From Bacteroidales bacterium (GTDB lineage: Bacteria; Bacteroidota; Bacteroidia; Bacteroidales; Muribaculaceae), in contig SUXI01000012.1 of NCBI GenBank assembly GCA_015060975.1, forward strand, positions 1 to 64,000: DNA of 64,000 nt, read 5' to 3'. This document shows, piece after piece, positions 1 to 9,053 of this stretch; position 1 is the first letter of the stretch, and every line of letters starts with the position of its first letter. The notes under the pieces are model-generated. The model had not been told where the DNA came from. It did not search any database and worked only from the letters and a program-made list of their open reading frames with translations. Both the position numbers and the translations under genes were made by a program.

Positions 1-127
1 TGTCTATATTACGGTCGAGAAAGGCGTTGAATTGACCGTCGTTACGGTAGATATACATTGCATTTTCAGCATGCGACACTGTCATGGCTGAAATGAGTGC
101 CAGGATAATAAGGCTTCTCTTTTTCAT
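1..127 (-). CDS. Secreted protein, N-terminal fragment (runs off left edge)
   Basis: The reading frame starts with ATG at 127 and stays open to the window edge, giving about 42 residues. It begins with a clear signal peptide (MKKRSLIILALISAMTVSHA) followed by ENAMYIYRNDGQFNAFL. A Y-I-Y-R-N-D-G-x-F-N-A-F start is common in large Bacteroidales surface proteins, so this is probably the start of such a protein (family knowledge). Its ATG overlaps the TGA of the gene at 124-588 by four bases (ATGA), so the two are translationally coupled. Function unknown; the rest of the gene is outside the window. Confidence 0.75.
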   Translation of the reverse strand, partial: MKKRSLIILALISAMTVSHAENAMYIYRNDGQFNAFLDRNID

Positions 128-588
128 GGCTGTTTGGTTATTTTGGTTGACACTCCGTTAACACTCACGATATAAACCCCTGCGGGCAACCCGGATATCT
201 CTATGGTGTGATTACTGGTGGCTCTGACGCTTTCAAGCAATTTCCCGTCGCTTGAATATACATCTATGGCGCTGTCGGTCGGAAGGCCAGACAGATACAG
301 CGTCGAGCCGTTGTTCCCGATGGTGACCGCACTTCGGTCAATCCCATCGACGCCGCTTAAATCCGTGACATAGTTGAAGCGGGCGACTTTCAAGCGGTCA
401 AACTCGGTAGAGACGGCATCGGAATGGACCACAAGCTTGTCGGATTGAAATTTGATCACCGGTTTTTCGGAGAAACTGATGGTGGTTGTCGTGCCGTCAA
501 CCAGCATCACCAGAATTCCCTCGTAACTCTCGGCATGCGATAAAACACCAAAAGCCATTAAAATTACTGATAGTATCGTTTTTTTCAT
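124..588 (-). CDS. Secreted protein with type IX-style C-terminal sorting tail
   Basis: A 154-residue product starting at ATG 588, chosen because a signal peptide (MKKTILSVILMAFGVLSHA) begins there and a promoter -7 box lies at 613-620, which excludes an earlier in-frame start. Residues about 75-154 look like a Por-type sorting domain: a D-V-Y-S-S-D-G-K-L-L turn, then the L-P-A-G-V-Y-I-V-S-V strand pair and a final K-I-T-K. The preceding part (G-I-L-V-M-L-V-D-G-T-T-T-T-I-S-F) resembles the short beta-rich module often found just before such tails. It is probably exported and surface-attached together with the coupled gene downstream. No enzymatic motif is seen. Confidence 0.75.
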   Translation of the reverse strand: MKKTILSVILMAFGVLSHAESYEGILVMLVDGTTTTISFSEKPVIKFQSDKLVVHSDAVSTEFDRLKVARFNYVTDLSGVDGIDRSAVTIGNNGSTLYLSGLPTDSAIDVYSSDGKLLESVRATSNHTIEISGLPAGVYIVSVNGVSTKITKQP

Positions 589-612
589 AATATAAATAAT
601 ATTTGTATTCCG

Positions 613-642
613 CAAATATAGGCATAAATTACCCCCCCCAAG
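613..642 (-). promoter_or_regulatory. Bacteroidetes-type promoter with a G8 tract in the spacer
   Basis: On the minus strand a TATATTTG -7 box (620 to 613) fits TAnnTTTG exactly. CTTG at 642-639 could be the -33 box, with an 18-base spacer. A run of eight C on the plus strand (632-639, G8 on the transcribed-sense strand) fills the upstream end of that spacer. Transcription would start near 606 and leave a leader of about 20 bases before ATG 588. Confidence 0.5.
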
Positions 643-772
643 TTAAAAATAGTTAATTTTGTAAATTTTCATAAAATTAAAATGTAACAAGAGGCGGTTA
701 TCATAATATTGCTATATTATAAAAGGTTTCAAAAGCAAAGGCAATCCATCTCATAAAACTCAAATTGGCTTA

Positions 773-1024
773 TTAATGAGGCTGTGTCAAAATTAACCCC
801 TCCGTCACTTCGTGCCACCTCCCCTAAAAATTTTTCAAATTTTCAGAGAAGGAGTTGCCAAGATTATTGACATAAGTATCATTAGCTCTCCCTCTGATTG
901 CAAAGTAATTAGGGGGAGTACGGGTAGCCGGGAGGGGGTTGGAACACAAACTCATTTTAAGAAAAGAATTAAACAAAATGAAGAAGCTGTGTCAAATTTT
1001 TGAATTTTGACACAGCCTCATTAA
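773..1024. mobile_element. MITE-like element with 22-bp perfect terminal inverted repeats
   Basis: Bases 773-794 and 1003-1024 are perfect inverted repeats of 22 bp, with core GAGGCTGTGTCAAAATT and TTAA at both outer ends. Inside, 795-825 and 911-940 form a second, imperfect inverted repeat rich in C and G runs. A partial third copy of the terminal motif (986-996) pairs with 1006-1016. No protein gene is supported inside, so this looks like a small non-autonomous element or a mobile repeat that folds into a long hairpin. No related transposase is present in the window. The remaining intergenic DNA (589-772 and 1025-1063) shows nothing else apart from the promoter at 613-642. Confidence 0.65.
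986..1016. repeat. Terminator-like hairpin at the right end of the MITE-like repeat
   Basis: GCTGTGTCAAA at 986-996 pairs perfectly with TTTGACACAGC at 1006-1016 around a 9-base T-rich loop. It could stop transcription of the minus-strand genes at this point, but the following T tract is weak. Confidence 0.45.
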
Positions 1025-1063
1025 ACTTAAAATTTTATCTAATAATAATATTGTGTTATTAGT

Positions 1064-2590
1064 TTACCCTTGGTGAGCCGGACGGAGCAAGTCGTTGACC
1101 GTTTTAACCGGATTAAATGTTTCGATAGGAACTTCTACAAATATCGTGTTCCAATCGCTCATAGCTCCATTCCACAATCCAGGCAATTCGAGTGCACGCA
1201 ATTCTTTGCCATGTAAGGATTTATTTGAAATAAATCCCGTAGCAGGGTCAACATATTTTGGCAAATCATAATGCATTCCATCAATATCTTTAATATAGCA
1301 CACCAAATCTACCGGATTAAAGTGAGTAGCTTGAGCCATCATTGCTTTATAGTCCTCACGAGACAAATCTATTTGATGGCTTTCAAGAATTTGAGGCGAA
1401 GTGGAGCCATCGGCATTATAAGCTATATATGGACCTCCACCGGGTTCACCCTCATTACGCACCATACCGCACACACGCAAAGGTCGATCTAGTTTTTTCT
1501 TGATATAAAGGACAAGGTCGGCATCTTCAAGATGTTTCATCTGCTCATCACGCACATTGAGTTCTTTATGTAAGAAATCAATCATTTCCCTTACATCCTC
1601 AATTGTATAGCTTCCGCTATTTATTTGGCGAAGATATTTTTCAATTTTATCATGAACTTGCATCATGCAACCGGCAATCACCTGTTTATATTGCAATGTT
1701 GCTCCACGCAATGAATCGGGCACCACATTGTCGATATTTTTAATAAACACAGCGGCATGGTCTATATCGTTAAGATTTGCTATCAACGCACCATGTCCCC
1801 CCGGACGGAATACCAACGAGCCATTTTCCCTAAACAAAGTATTATCGGGATTAACCGCAACGGTATCGGTCGATGACTTTTGTTCCGACATGGATATATC
1901 AAACTTCACTCCCATTTTTTCTTCAAGAGCAGGCACTTTTGCGGCAAGTTTATCGGCAAACAATTGTCGATGGTTACCCGATACGGTAAAATGAAGATGC
2001 ACTACCCCATCGGCACCTGTAGCCGATTGTGCGCCCTCAACAAGCTGTTCTTCTACCGGAGTGCGAGTTGAGCCATCGTTATATGCATGGAAGGTAAGCA
2101 ATCCCTTGGGAAGATTTCCATAATTAAGACCTTCGGGAAGAATTATCGCAGCAATCACATCTTTATTGCGACCTTCGGCGATAAGCGCATCCACATCTTT
2201 ACCATGCAACTTCAACACCACTTCATTAAGTTCGCCAAAGAACGCCAAATTGTGAATATCGGCAATCAATTTTGCCACATCAGAACCTTCGGCAGGCGCA
2301 TCATTTTCACCTTCGACAAAAGAGAATAATGCTTTAAACATACGAGACGCCGCACCCGATGCCGGCACAAATTTACACACCTCACCACCATCGGCAAGAT
2401 ATTTTTTCCATCGAGCCACAGCATCGGTCTCTTCTTGAGGAGTAAGTTGTTTTATTCCATTACCAATCTGAGCCGAATTAGCTATTTTAAGAAATGGGAA
2501 ACCTGTTTTAAAACGATTTATTTGCGATTCCAATTCATTTTGAGATACGCCCTTTTCTTCAAGGGTCTTAATGTCTTCAGGTGTAAGCAT
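1064..2590 (-). CDS. DUF4301 family protein
   Basis: A 508-residue soluble protein without a signal peptide. The N-terminal region (L-T-P-E-D-I-K-T-L-E-E-K-G, then F-L-K-I near residue 35 and the V-P-A-S-G-A-A-S-R-M-F-K-A-L stretch near 75-90) and the full-length size match the DUF4301 family, which is typical of Bacteroidetes. The G-A-A-S-R-M segment resembles the phosphate-binding loop of nucleotidyltransferase-like folds, and L-V-F-R-P-G-G-H-G-A-L follows near residue 260; a sugar-nucleotide role would be inference only. The gene stands alone, upstream of the MITE-like repeat. Biochemical function is not known to me. Confidence 0.8.
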   Translation of the reverse strand: MLTPEDIKTLEEKGVSQNELESQINRFKTGFPFLKIANSAQIGNGIKQLTPQEETDAVARWKKYLADGGEVCKFVPASGAASRMFKALFSFVEGENDAPAEGSDVAKLIADIHNLAFFGELNEVVLKLHGKDVDALIAEGRNKDVIAAIILPEGLNYGNLPKGLLTFHAYNDGSTRTPVEEQLVEGAQSATGADGVVHLHFTVSGNHRQLFADKLAAKVPALEEKMGVKFDISMSEQKSSTDTVAVNPDNTLFRENGSLVFRPGGHGALIANLNDIDHAAVFIKNIDNVVPDSLRGATLQYKQVIAGCMMQVHDKIEKYLRQINSGSYTIEDVREMIDFLHKELNVRDEQMKHLEDADLVLYIKKKLDRPLRVCGMVRNEGEPGGGPYIAYNADGSTSPQILESHQIDLSREDYKAMMAQATHFNPVDLVCYIKDIDGMHYDLPKYVDPATGFISNKSLHGKELRALELPGLWNGAMSDWNTIFVEVPIETFNPVKTVNDLLRPAHQG

Positions 2591-2714
2591 AAGGGATTTT
2601 AATGTTAAATTATTAATAATTACCCAAATTTAGGCAAAAAAAAGTAATCAGGAAAATTATTTTCCAAGAAATTTCTTTTTTGTTGACAATTCATATTTCA
2701 TTTCATATCACAAC

Positions 2715-4742
2715 CTAACGTGACATGCGCTTAATGAGATTATATGACGGAATCACTCCATACTCACCTGCCTTACTTAGATTTGACATCCCGGCATTCT
2801 TATTCCCGAGTTTTAAATATACATATCCGCGGTTGTAATATGCCTCTCCCATAGTGGGTTCCAATTCCAAGGCTTTGTTATAAGCATCAAGCGCTCCAAC
2901 ATAGTCTTGCATTTCAAGCAATGTATTTCCTTTATTATAATATGCAATAGCCATTCGTGGTTGCAACGAAATGAGTTTATCCCAATCACTAATTACACTT
3001 TGCAAAGCCGCATGCCTGCTCAACGCATTCATTTTTGCATCATCGGCTGTCTTTGAATCAGTCATTTCTACTGCTTTATCAACCTTTATTTCATTATATC
3101 GAGATATGGCTCTCAAAAAATATCCCAGTTCAAAATCGGGGATAAGCGCTATGGTTTTATCGGCATCGGCAATAGCCGCTTTATAATTGCGAGTAACAAA
3201 AAAATCAAGAGCCCGTCCAAAATAATCTATAGCCCGAGGTTTATGGGTCGCAATGTATGAATTATAATAATCAATCGATTCAAAATGTTCGGCTATGAGT
3301 TCTTCATCAACAAGCGTATATTCTCTATTTGTCACTACAATATTAAATCGCAATATATGTGATGCATTTATCTCATCAACCGCCTTTATATAATTGGTAT
3401 TTATATCCAGTTCGGATGGAGTGGAATAATAGGTCAATACAAACATTGGCTCGGGTTCTATCGTTGAATTTTTATCTTGCACATTTCCTCGTATGTCTTT
3501 ACTGTTATATTGTTGTTCAATTTCTGTATCGGAATTAATAGTCAACATCGAAGAGAAACGTCGAGCCACAACCTCCTCTACATTTGAATTTTTCTCTACA
3601 ATCGCCTTTGCAAATGGGTCTCCTATTTTTTTTGTATCTTCAGATGCCGACAATTTCTTTACTAACGCTATGGATTTATCATATTCTTGCAATGCTTTTT
3701 TTTCTTCTCCCATCTTTTGATAGATTTCATAACGCAAAAAATGAGCCACAGCAAAATCGGGCAAAACCTCTATAACTTTTGACACATCATCAAGCGCATT
3801 TTCATAATCTTGTATATCTCTATAAAGAATTGCCCGATTATAGAGTGTACGAAAGTCATCGGGATTCATTTTTAACACAGCGGTAAAATCGTCAATTGCC
3901 CTATTTATATCCTTTATCTCCGCTCGCAATATCCCCCGGTTATAATATGCGATATAATTATCGGGGGTAAGTTCTATTGCATAAGAATAGTCGTCTAATG
4001 CTCCATTATAATCATCTAAGTTGTAACGCACCTGCGCCCTTATTACATAATATTCAGCCTCACTCGGTTGCAGCGTTAATGCCTCGTTCATATCGTTTAA
4101 TGCCCGTTCATAATCTTTTTGAAAATCAGCCACAAGACCCGCTCTCATTGCATATGCTTCATGAATATTTTTGTTAATTTTCAATGCCGAATCAAGATTT
4201 GCTATAGCTGCCACCGTATCTCCTTGTGATAATCTCAACTTTGCCCGACCTCTATATCCCCGATCATAATTGGGATGAATTGACAATAACAATCTAAATG
4301 TTTCGTCTGACGCATCATAATCCTTAATAGCCTCATAAGCAAGAGCTTTATTGAACAATATTTGTTTATTTTCAGGTAATGATTCAAGAGCTTTATCATA
4401 ATCAGCTATTGCCTCTTTGTGTTTTCCCATATTTTGCCTTGCCACCCCTCTTATCTCATAAATGTCATTAAGAAAAGGATTTCGCTCTATTGCCAACGTC
4501 GCATCATCTTCAGCTCCACGAAAGTCCTCAAGATTAAATTTCGCAATAGCTCTATAAAAATATGGTTTAGCTTGCTCTGGTTTTGTTTGTATCACAAGAT
4601 TAAAATATTGAATCGACAACATATAATCTTCGAAATATAACGCATTCTGACCTATTCGCATAACCTGCTCGGTATTTATCTGCGCCTTGACTGAAAACGC
4701 CATAAATAAAACCAATATATATATCATCAATTTTCTATCCAT
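2715..4742 (-). CDS. Secreted tetratricopeptide-repeat protein
   Basis: A 675-residue protein with an N-terminal signal peptide (MDRKLMIYILVLFMAFSVKA) and at least ten TPR units. Repeats with A-x-x-D-Y-x-x-A-L-x-L-x-P run through residues about 25-350, followed by a less regular central part (about 360-480) and then TPRs again at about 490-665 (A-Y-Y-N-K-G-N-T-L-L-E-M and A-Y-Y-N-R-G-Y-V-Y). TPR solenoids mediate protein-protein contacts; a periplasmic or outer-membrane scaffolding role is inferred. It lies 12 bases downstream of the SGNH hydrolase gene on the same strand, so the two are probably co-transcribed. Confidence 0.85.
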   Translation of the reverse strand: MDRKLMIYILVLFMAFSVKAQINTEQVMRIGQNALYFEDYMLSIQYFNLVIQTKPEQAKPYFYRAIAKFNLEDFRGAEDDATLAIERNPFLNDIYEIRGVARQNMGKHKEAIADYDKALESLPENKQILFNKALAYEAIKDYDASDETFRLLLSIHPNYDRGYRGRAKLRLSQGDTVAAIANLDSALKINKNIHEAYAMRAGLVADFQKDYERALNDMNEALTLQPSEAEYYVIRAQVRYNLDDYNGALDDYSYAIELTPDNYIAYYNRGILRAEIKDINRAIDDFTAVLKMNPDDFRTLYNRAILYRDIQDYENALDDVSKVIEVLPDFAVAHFLRYEIYQKMGEEKKALQEYDKSIALVKKLSASEDTKKIGDPFAKAIVEKNSNVEEVVARRFSSMLTINSDTEIEQQYNSKDIRGNVQDKNSTIEPEPMFVLTYYSTPSELDINTNYIKAVDEINASHILRFNIVVTNREYTLVDEELIAEHFESIDYYNSYIATHKPRAIDYFGRALDFFVTRNYKAAIADADKTIALIPDFELGYFLRAISRYNEIKVDKAVEMTDSKTADDAKMNALSRHAALQSVISDWDKLISLQPRMAIAYYNKGNTLLEMQDYVGALDAYNKALELEPTMGEAYYNRGYVYLKLGNKNAGMSNLSKAGEYGVIPSYNLIKRMSR

Positions 4743-4754
4743 CCGACAACAACC

Positions 4755-5450
4755 CTATTTTTCAACCAACTCACACAAAGTTTTCTGAACAATATCAACC
4801 ATCACTTTATATCCACTTATTGTAGGATGGCATCTATCTTTTGTATATTCCTCTTTGAGCGCACCATCAATAGTTGACATGTCGCTATAATAATCCACAT
4901 AATTATAACCCATCGATTCGGCATATTCCTTTATCAATCTATTAACCTCGGCTACAATAGGTGCAGGATAAATATCTTTACGCCACACAAAATAATCACA
5001 GGGCAATATTGAACATAATACCGGAATAATCCCATTTATTTTTGCGAGATCACACATTGACGCAATATTATTCAAAATATTTTCATTTGAAACAGGACCA
5101 TTATTTTGTGCAATATCATTTATTCCGGCAAGTATTACCACTATCTTAGGATGTAACATAACCACATCTTGACGAAAACGCGCAAGCATCTGTTCAGTAG
5201 TTTGTCCACTTATTCCCCTTCCCACATAATTATTATCAGCAAAAAATGCAGGCATTTCTTTTGCCCAAAAATCAGTAATGGAATTCCCGATAAAAACCAC
5301 ATCCGGAGTCTTTGACAGTGCCTCATTTAAAGATGCATATCGTTCATATTGCGCCCATTGCTTTTTATTTTGTGCCAACGAATAAAAAAAAGTTGACATT
5401 ATAAACGGCATCAACAAAACACAGATAAATCTCACCATATAATTATTCAT
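4755..5450 (-). CDS. SGNH/GDSL-family hydrolase (lipase/acylesterase type)
   Basis: A 231-residue protein with a hydrophobic N-terminus (residues 5-25, signal peptide or anchor). It carries the SGNH blocks: block I V-F-I-G-N-S-I-T-D-F-W near residue 55 (catalytic Ser), block II glycine in G-R-G-I-S-G-Q-T, block III G-I-N-D-I near residue 110 (Asn), and block V D-R-C-H-P-T near residue 207 (Asp/His dyad). Such enzymes remove acyl or acetyl groups from sugars or lipids in the envelope. The substrate cannot be told from sequence. It is the first gene of a two-gene unit with the TPR protein. Confidence 0.88.
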   Translation of the reverse strand: MNNYMVRFICVLLMPFIMSTFFYSLAQNKKQWAQYERYASLNEALSKTPDVVFIGNSITDFWAKEMPAFFADNNYVGRGISGQTTEQMLARFRQDVVMLHPKIVVILAGINDIAQNNGPVSNENILNNIASMCDLAKINGIIPVLCSILPCDYFVWRKDIYPAPIVAEVNRLIKEYAESMGYNYVDYYSDMSTIDGALKEEYTKDRCHPTISGYKVMVDIVQKTLCELVEK

Positions 5451-5532
5451 TTGTATAACATCGAATTATCAGTCGCAAAGTTACATTTAATATTATCAAT
5501 AACATAAAATTTAATAATGGTTTTAATTATAC

Positions 5533-5567
5533 TTTGTTATTTTTTTACTTATTTTGTTGTATCTTTG
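5533..5567 (+). promoter_or_regulatory. Promoter of the NADH dehydrogenase gene
   Basis: TATCTTTG at 5560-5567 is an exact TAnnTTTG -7 box. TTTG at 5533-5536 may be the -33 box, although the 23-base spacer is longer than the usual 19-21. The transcript would have a leader of about 65-70 bases before ATG 5643. Confidence 0.55.
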
Positions 5568-5642
5568 CATAATCATAATAGAACATTCATTAAAACTTGA
5601 GTGATTTTTAATTGTTGAATATTAAAGATTAATTTTTAAGTT

Positions 5643-6929
5643 ATGACTGAAAAGAAACGAATAGTTGTTGTTGGTGGCGGTTTTGGTGGTTTAAACCTAA
5701 TCAAACATGTAGATAAAGACAAGTATGATATTTTACTTCTTGACCGCAATAATTATCATAGTTTCCCTCCCTTATTTTATCAAATAGCCTCATCGGGTCT
5801 TGACCCCGGCAGTATATCGTTCCCTTTCCGTCGTGAATTACGGAAAGGCACAGCAAAAAATGTAAAATTTAATATGGGGGAGGTAAAGTCCATTGATTTT
5901 GCAAAAAAGGAGCTTAAAACCCATAATGACACAATCACATACGACATCCTAATCATAGCCGCTGGCACTACCAATAATTTCTTTGGAATTGAAGGTCTTC
6001 AAGAACAGGTTTACACTCTAAAAAGTACCGGAGAAGCGCTACGTTGCCGAAATGAGATATTATATCGTTTAGAACAAGCGTGCGTAACAAAGGACCCCGA
6101 AGAACGTCGCAAAATTTTAAGTTTCACAGTAATAGGCGGAGGTCCTACAGGAGTGGAAATTGCAGGTGCCATTGGAGAGATGAAACGCTATATACTTCAT
6201 CGCGAATATCCCGATCTTAGTACTGACGATCTCAAAATTACTATTATAGAGGGTACCGACCGTTTGTTACGGAACATGAGTGAAACAGCGTCGCGAGAAG
6301 TTCTTGAGTATTTAGGTCATCTCATGGTTGATGTAAAATTACAAACCACGATGAAATCATATAAAGATAATATTCTCACACTTGCTGATGGCGAAGAAAT
6401 ATATAGTGAAATGGTAATTTGGACCGCCGGGATTACAGGTGAATCATTTAACTTCATTGGCGGCAATCCTGAGATCACTCGTGGGAATCGTTTTGTCGTA
6501 GATGAATACAACCGAGTTGCCGGTGTAAACGATGTTTTTGCGATAGGCGACATTTGTTGCTTAAGCAACAATGAATATCCACAAGGTTGCCCTCAACTTG
6601 CGCAAGTTGCAATACAACAAGCAGCCACTCTTGCCAAGAATCTCAACAAAGGGGAGATGACTTATTCTTTTAAATACAATGACAAAGGAACTATGGCGAC
6701 TGTGGGTCGAAATCGTGCCGTTGCCGATCTTAAACATATTCACCTATATGGACGTCCGGCATGGGTTACATGGATGTTTGTTCACCTTATTTCAATATTA
6801 GGGATGCGTAATAAGCTAACAGTACTGATAAATTGGATATGGTCATATTGCACATATAGCACATCTTTGAGGCTCCTATTACATCCAACAAAATACCCAA
6901 CTAAAAATTGCAGGAGAAAACAGATGTAG
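5643..6929 (+). CDS. ndh: Type II NADH:quinone dehydrogenase (NDH-2)
   Basis: A 428-residue FAD flavoprotein that passes electrons from NADH to the quinone pool without pumping protons. The N-terminal FAD site is V-V-V-G-G-G-F-G-G-L-N (residues 8-18). The NADH-binding Rossmann motif is V-I-G-G-G-P-T-G-V-E-I-A near residue 162, and the second FAD contact G-V-N-D-V-F-A-I-G-D lies near 295. The C-terminus (W-M-F-V-H-L-I-S-I-L-G-M, residues about 378-415) is amphipathic or hydrophobic, as in NDH-2 enzymes that sit on the inner face of the membrane. It is transcribed alone from its own promoter. Confidence 0.9.
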   Translation: MTEKKRIVVVGGGFGGLNLIKHVDKDKYDILLLDRNNYHSFPPLFYQIASSGLDPGSISFPFRRELRKGTAKNVKFNMGEVKSIDFAKKELKTHNDTITYDILIIAAGTTNNFFGIEGLQEQVYTLKSTGEALRCRNEILYRLEQACVTKDPEERRKILSFTVIGGGPTGVEIAGAIGEMKRYILHREYPDLSTDDLKITIIEGTDRLLRNMSETASREVLEYLGHLMVDVKLQTTMKSYKDNILTLADGEEIYSEMVIWTAGITGESFNFIGGNPEITRGNRFVVDEYNRVAGVNDVFAIGDICCLSNNEYPQGCPQLAQVAIQQAATLAKNLNKGEMTYSFKYNDKGTMATVGRNRAVADLKHIHLYGRPAWVTWMFVHLISILGMRNKLTVLINWIWSYCTYSTSLRLLLHPTKYPTKNCRRKQM

Positions 6930-6993
6930 TTATTTCTATTAATTCAATTATAAAACGAATTTATATATTTAAACAATCTCAGATATTATTAAG

Positions 6994-7024
6994 TTAGGCA
7001 TTATAAATTATTATACTATCTTTG
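6994..7024 (+). promoter_or_regulatory. Promoter of the Sua5 / glycosyltransferase / ClC operon
   Basis: TATCTTTG at 7017-7024 matches the -7 consensus exactly. TTAG at 6994-6997 is a one-mismatch -33 box with a 19-base spacer. The predicted start leaves a leader of roughly 20 bases before the GTG at 7051. Confidence 0.6.
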
Positions 7025-7050
7025 TAATATTATTTAAGCAATAACCAATC

Positions 7051-7638
7051 GTGACTACCCAAAATATTGCCTCTATTAATGACGATATAAAACAGGCGTG
7101 TGATATAATGCGCCAAGGCGGATTGATTCTATATCCTACCGACACTGTTTGGGGTATTGGTTGCGATGCTACCAACGAGAAAGCTGTAGCCCGTGTATAT
7201 GAATTAAAACGACGTTGTGATAGCAAAGCTTTAATTATAATGCTTGCTAACGAAAATCAGCTTCAACGATATGTACTTAATGTTCCCGATATAGCATACG
7301 AACTTATTAGTGTTGCCGTAAAACCATTGACAATAGTTTATGACAATGGGATAAATATATGTAAAAACTTGTGTGCCGAAGATGGGAGTATAGGCATTAG
7401 AATTACGCAAGAAAATTTTTCGCACAAATTATGTAACACATATCGCCGACCAATCGTATCAACATCGGCAAATATTAGCGGAGACTCGACTCCATTATCT
7501 TTTCATGACATAAGTGATGAAATAAAGAATGGTGTTGATTATATAGTGAAAAACCGGCAAAACGATACTATTAATAATAAGCCCTCAAGTGTAATAAGAT
7601 TAAACAATGATGGCACAATAAAAATTTTACGTCAGTGA
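7051..7638 (+). CDS. tsaC: L-threonylcarbamoyladenylate synthase (Sua5/YrdC family)
   Basis: A 195-residue cytoplasmic enzyme that makes threonylcarbamoyl-AMP from threonine, bicarbonate and ATP, the first step of t6A37 tRNA modification. Visible family motifs are Y-P-T-D-T-V-W-G-I-G (residues about 28-37), K-R-R near residue 53, and S-T-S-A-N-I-S-G near residue 138. The start is a GTG placed shortly after a good promoter; no ATG precedes it in frame. Its stop overlaps the GTG start of the next gene by four bases (GTGA), giving translational coupling. It is the short YrdC-type form without the extra Sua5 domain. Confidence 0.9.
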   Translation: MTTQNIASINDDIKQACDIMRQGGLILYPTDTVWGIGCDATNEKAVARVYELKRRCDSKALIIMLANENQLQRYVLNVPDIAYELISVAVKPLTIVYDNGINICKNLCAEDGSIGIRITQENFSHKLCNTYRRPIVSTSANISGDSTPLSFHDISDEIKNGVDYIVKNRQNDTINNKPSSVIRLNNDGTIKILRQ

Positions 7639-9053
7639 TAAGTGAATCAAGACAACGGCTTAACTATATTGTCAGCGACTACATTTCTACTAATGTAGCA
7701 TGGATGTTGTTTAATATAGTTAGATTCTATTTTCTTGATACTACCCGCATTGATTATAGCTCTTTATGGTCTTATCTTACCTCACAACAAATAGTATTAG
7801 GTCAGATTTTTTTTCCCATAATGATGTTAGGGATTTTTTATCTTTCGGGATATTATAACAAAGTGTTCTTAAAGTCACGATTACAAGAGTTTGTTGGCAC
7901 CTTTAGCACATCTTTTATTGGTATGCTTGCCATATATTTCATCGCACTTATTAATGATAATACCCCCGAGCGGTTACGCAGCTATGAACTAATGGCAATT
8001 CTATTGGGGATAATGTTTTGCATCGTATATTCATTGCGGTTCTGCATAACCCAAGTTGCAACACATAATATTCACCGACGAATATGGTCTTTTAATACAT
8101 TAATAATTGGCGCATCTCAAGTTGCGGCAGACCTTGAAAAGCGGTTGCGTTCTTCAAAAAAATCGATGGGATTCAATATAATTGGATATGTGGAAACGTG
8201 TAAAGAGCATGAGTCTCGAACATTGAATCTCCCCATATATGACTTAGAACAATTACCAAAATTATGTGCCGATCTTAACATCAAAAATCTCATAATAATA
8301 CCGCACCGTCATGGCATGAACGCCACATTGGACATGATAAACAAGTTATATCCTCTTAATCTTCCGATGTATATCTCGCCCGACTTATATAATCTAATAA
8401 CAGCCAAAGCTCGTGTATCAAATATCATTGGGGAACCATTAATCGATATTTCTCGCGCAGAAATGAGTGATAGCACTGAAAACATAAAACGAATTAGCGA
8501 CATTATAATTTCTGCATTTGCATTATTATTTCTTTTTCCATTATTCATAATTGTTGCCATTCTAATAAAGTTGGATTCACCCGGACCAATTCTATATAAA
8601 CAAAAACGCATAGGCTTTCATAAAAAACCTTTTTATATATATAAATTCAGATCAATGTATGTTGATGCCGAAGCAAATGGACCAACATTATCCACACTTG
8701 AGGACCCTCGCATTACAAAAATTGGTAAAATAATGAGAAAATACCGAATCGACGAATTACCGAATTTTTGGAATGTATTCATAGGAGATATGTCTCTTGT
8801 GGGACCTCGACCCGAAAGAGAATTTTATATAAACCAAATTATACATCAAGCGCCATACTATTCCTTAATACATCAGGTAAGACCGGGAATTACATCATGG
8901 GGAATGGTAAAATTTGGATATGCATCAAATGTTGATGAAATGATCTCACGATTAAAATACGACTTATTATATATTGAGAATGTTTCATTTGCAGTAGATT
9001 TAAAAATATTATTTTATACAATCCACACTGTACTTACCGGTAAAGGAATATAA
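7635..9053 (+). CDS. Polyprenyl-phosphate sugar-1-phosphate transferase (WcaJ-like)
   Basis: A 472-residue membrane protein that would start glycan synthesis by moving a sugar-1-phosphate onto undecaprenyl phosphate. Four or so N-terminal transmembrane segments (residues about 10-130) and a Rossmann-like middle (about 140-270) precede a further hydrophobic segment near 285-310. The catalytic bacterial sugar transferase domain (about 280-472) shows K-L-D-S-P-G-P-I-L-Y-K-Q, Y-K-F-R-S-M, R-K-Y-R-I-D-E-L-P-N and L-V-G-P-R-P-E. It starts with GTG at 7635 overlapping the tsaC stop and ends in TAATG shared with the channel gene. No other glycan-cluster genes are nearby, so the specific polymer is unknown. 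Confidence 0.9.
   Translation: MISESRQRLNYIVSDYISTNVAWMLFNIVRFYFLDTTRIDYSSLWSYLTSQQIVLGQIFFPIMMLGIFYLSGYYNKVFLKSRLQEFVGTFSTSFIGMLAIYFIALINDNTPERLRSYELMAILLGIMFCIVYSLRFCITQVATHNIHRRIWSFNTLIIGASQVAADLEKRLRSSKKSMGFNIIGYVETCKEHESRTLNLPIYDLEQLPKLCADLNIKNLIIIPHRHGMNATLDMINKLYPLNLPMYISPDLYNLITAKARVSNIIGEPLIDISRAEMSDSTENIKRISDIIISAFALLFLFPLFIIVAILIKLDSPGPILYKQKRIGFHKKPFYIYKFRSMYVDAEANGPTLSTLEDPRITKIGKIMRKYRIDELPNFWNVFIGDMSLVGPRPEREFYINQIIHQAPYYSLIHQVRPGITSWGMVKFGYASNVDEMISRLKYDLLYIENVSFAVDLKILFYTIHTVLTGKGI

Noticed and set aside
812..1003. Open frame of 63 residues inside the MITE-like repeat
   Set aside because: It lies fully within inverted repeats, has no promoter, and low-complexity composition; it is better explained as part of the mobile repeat.
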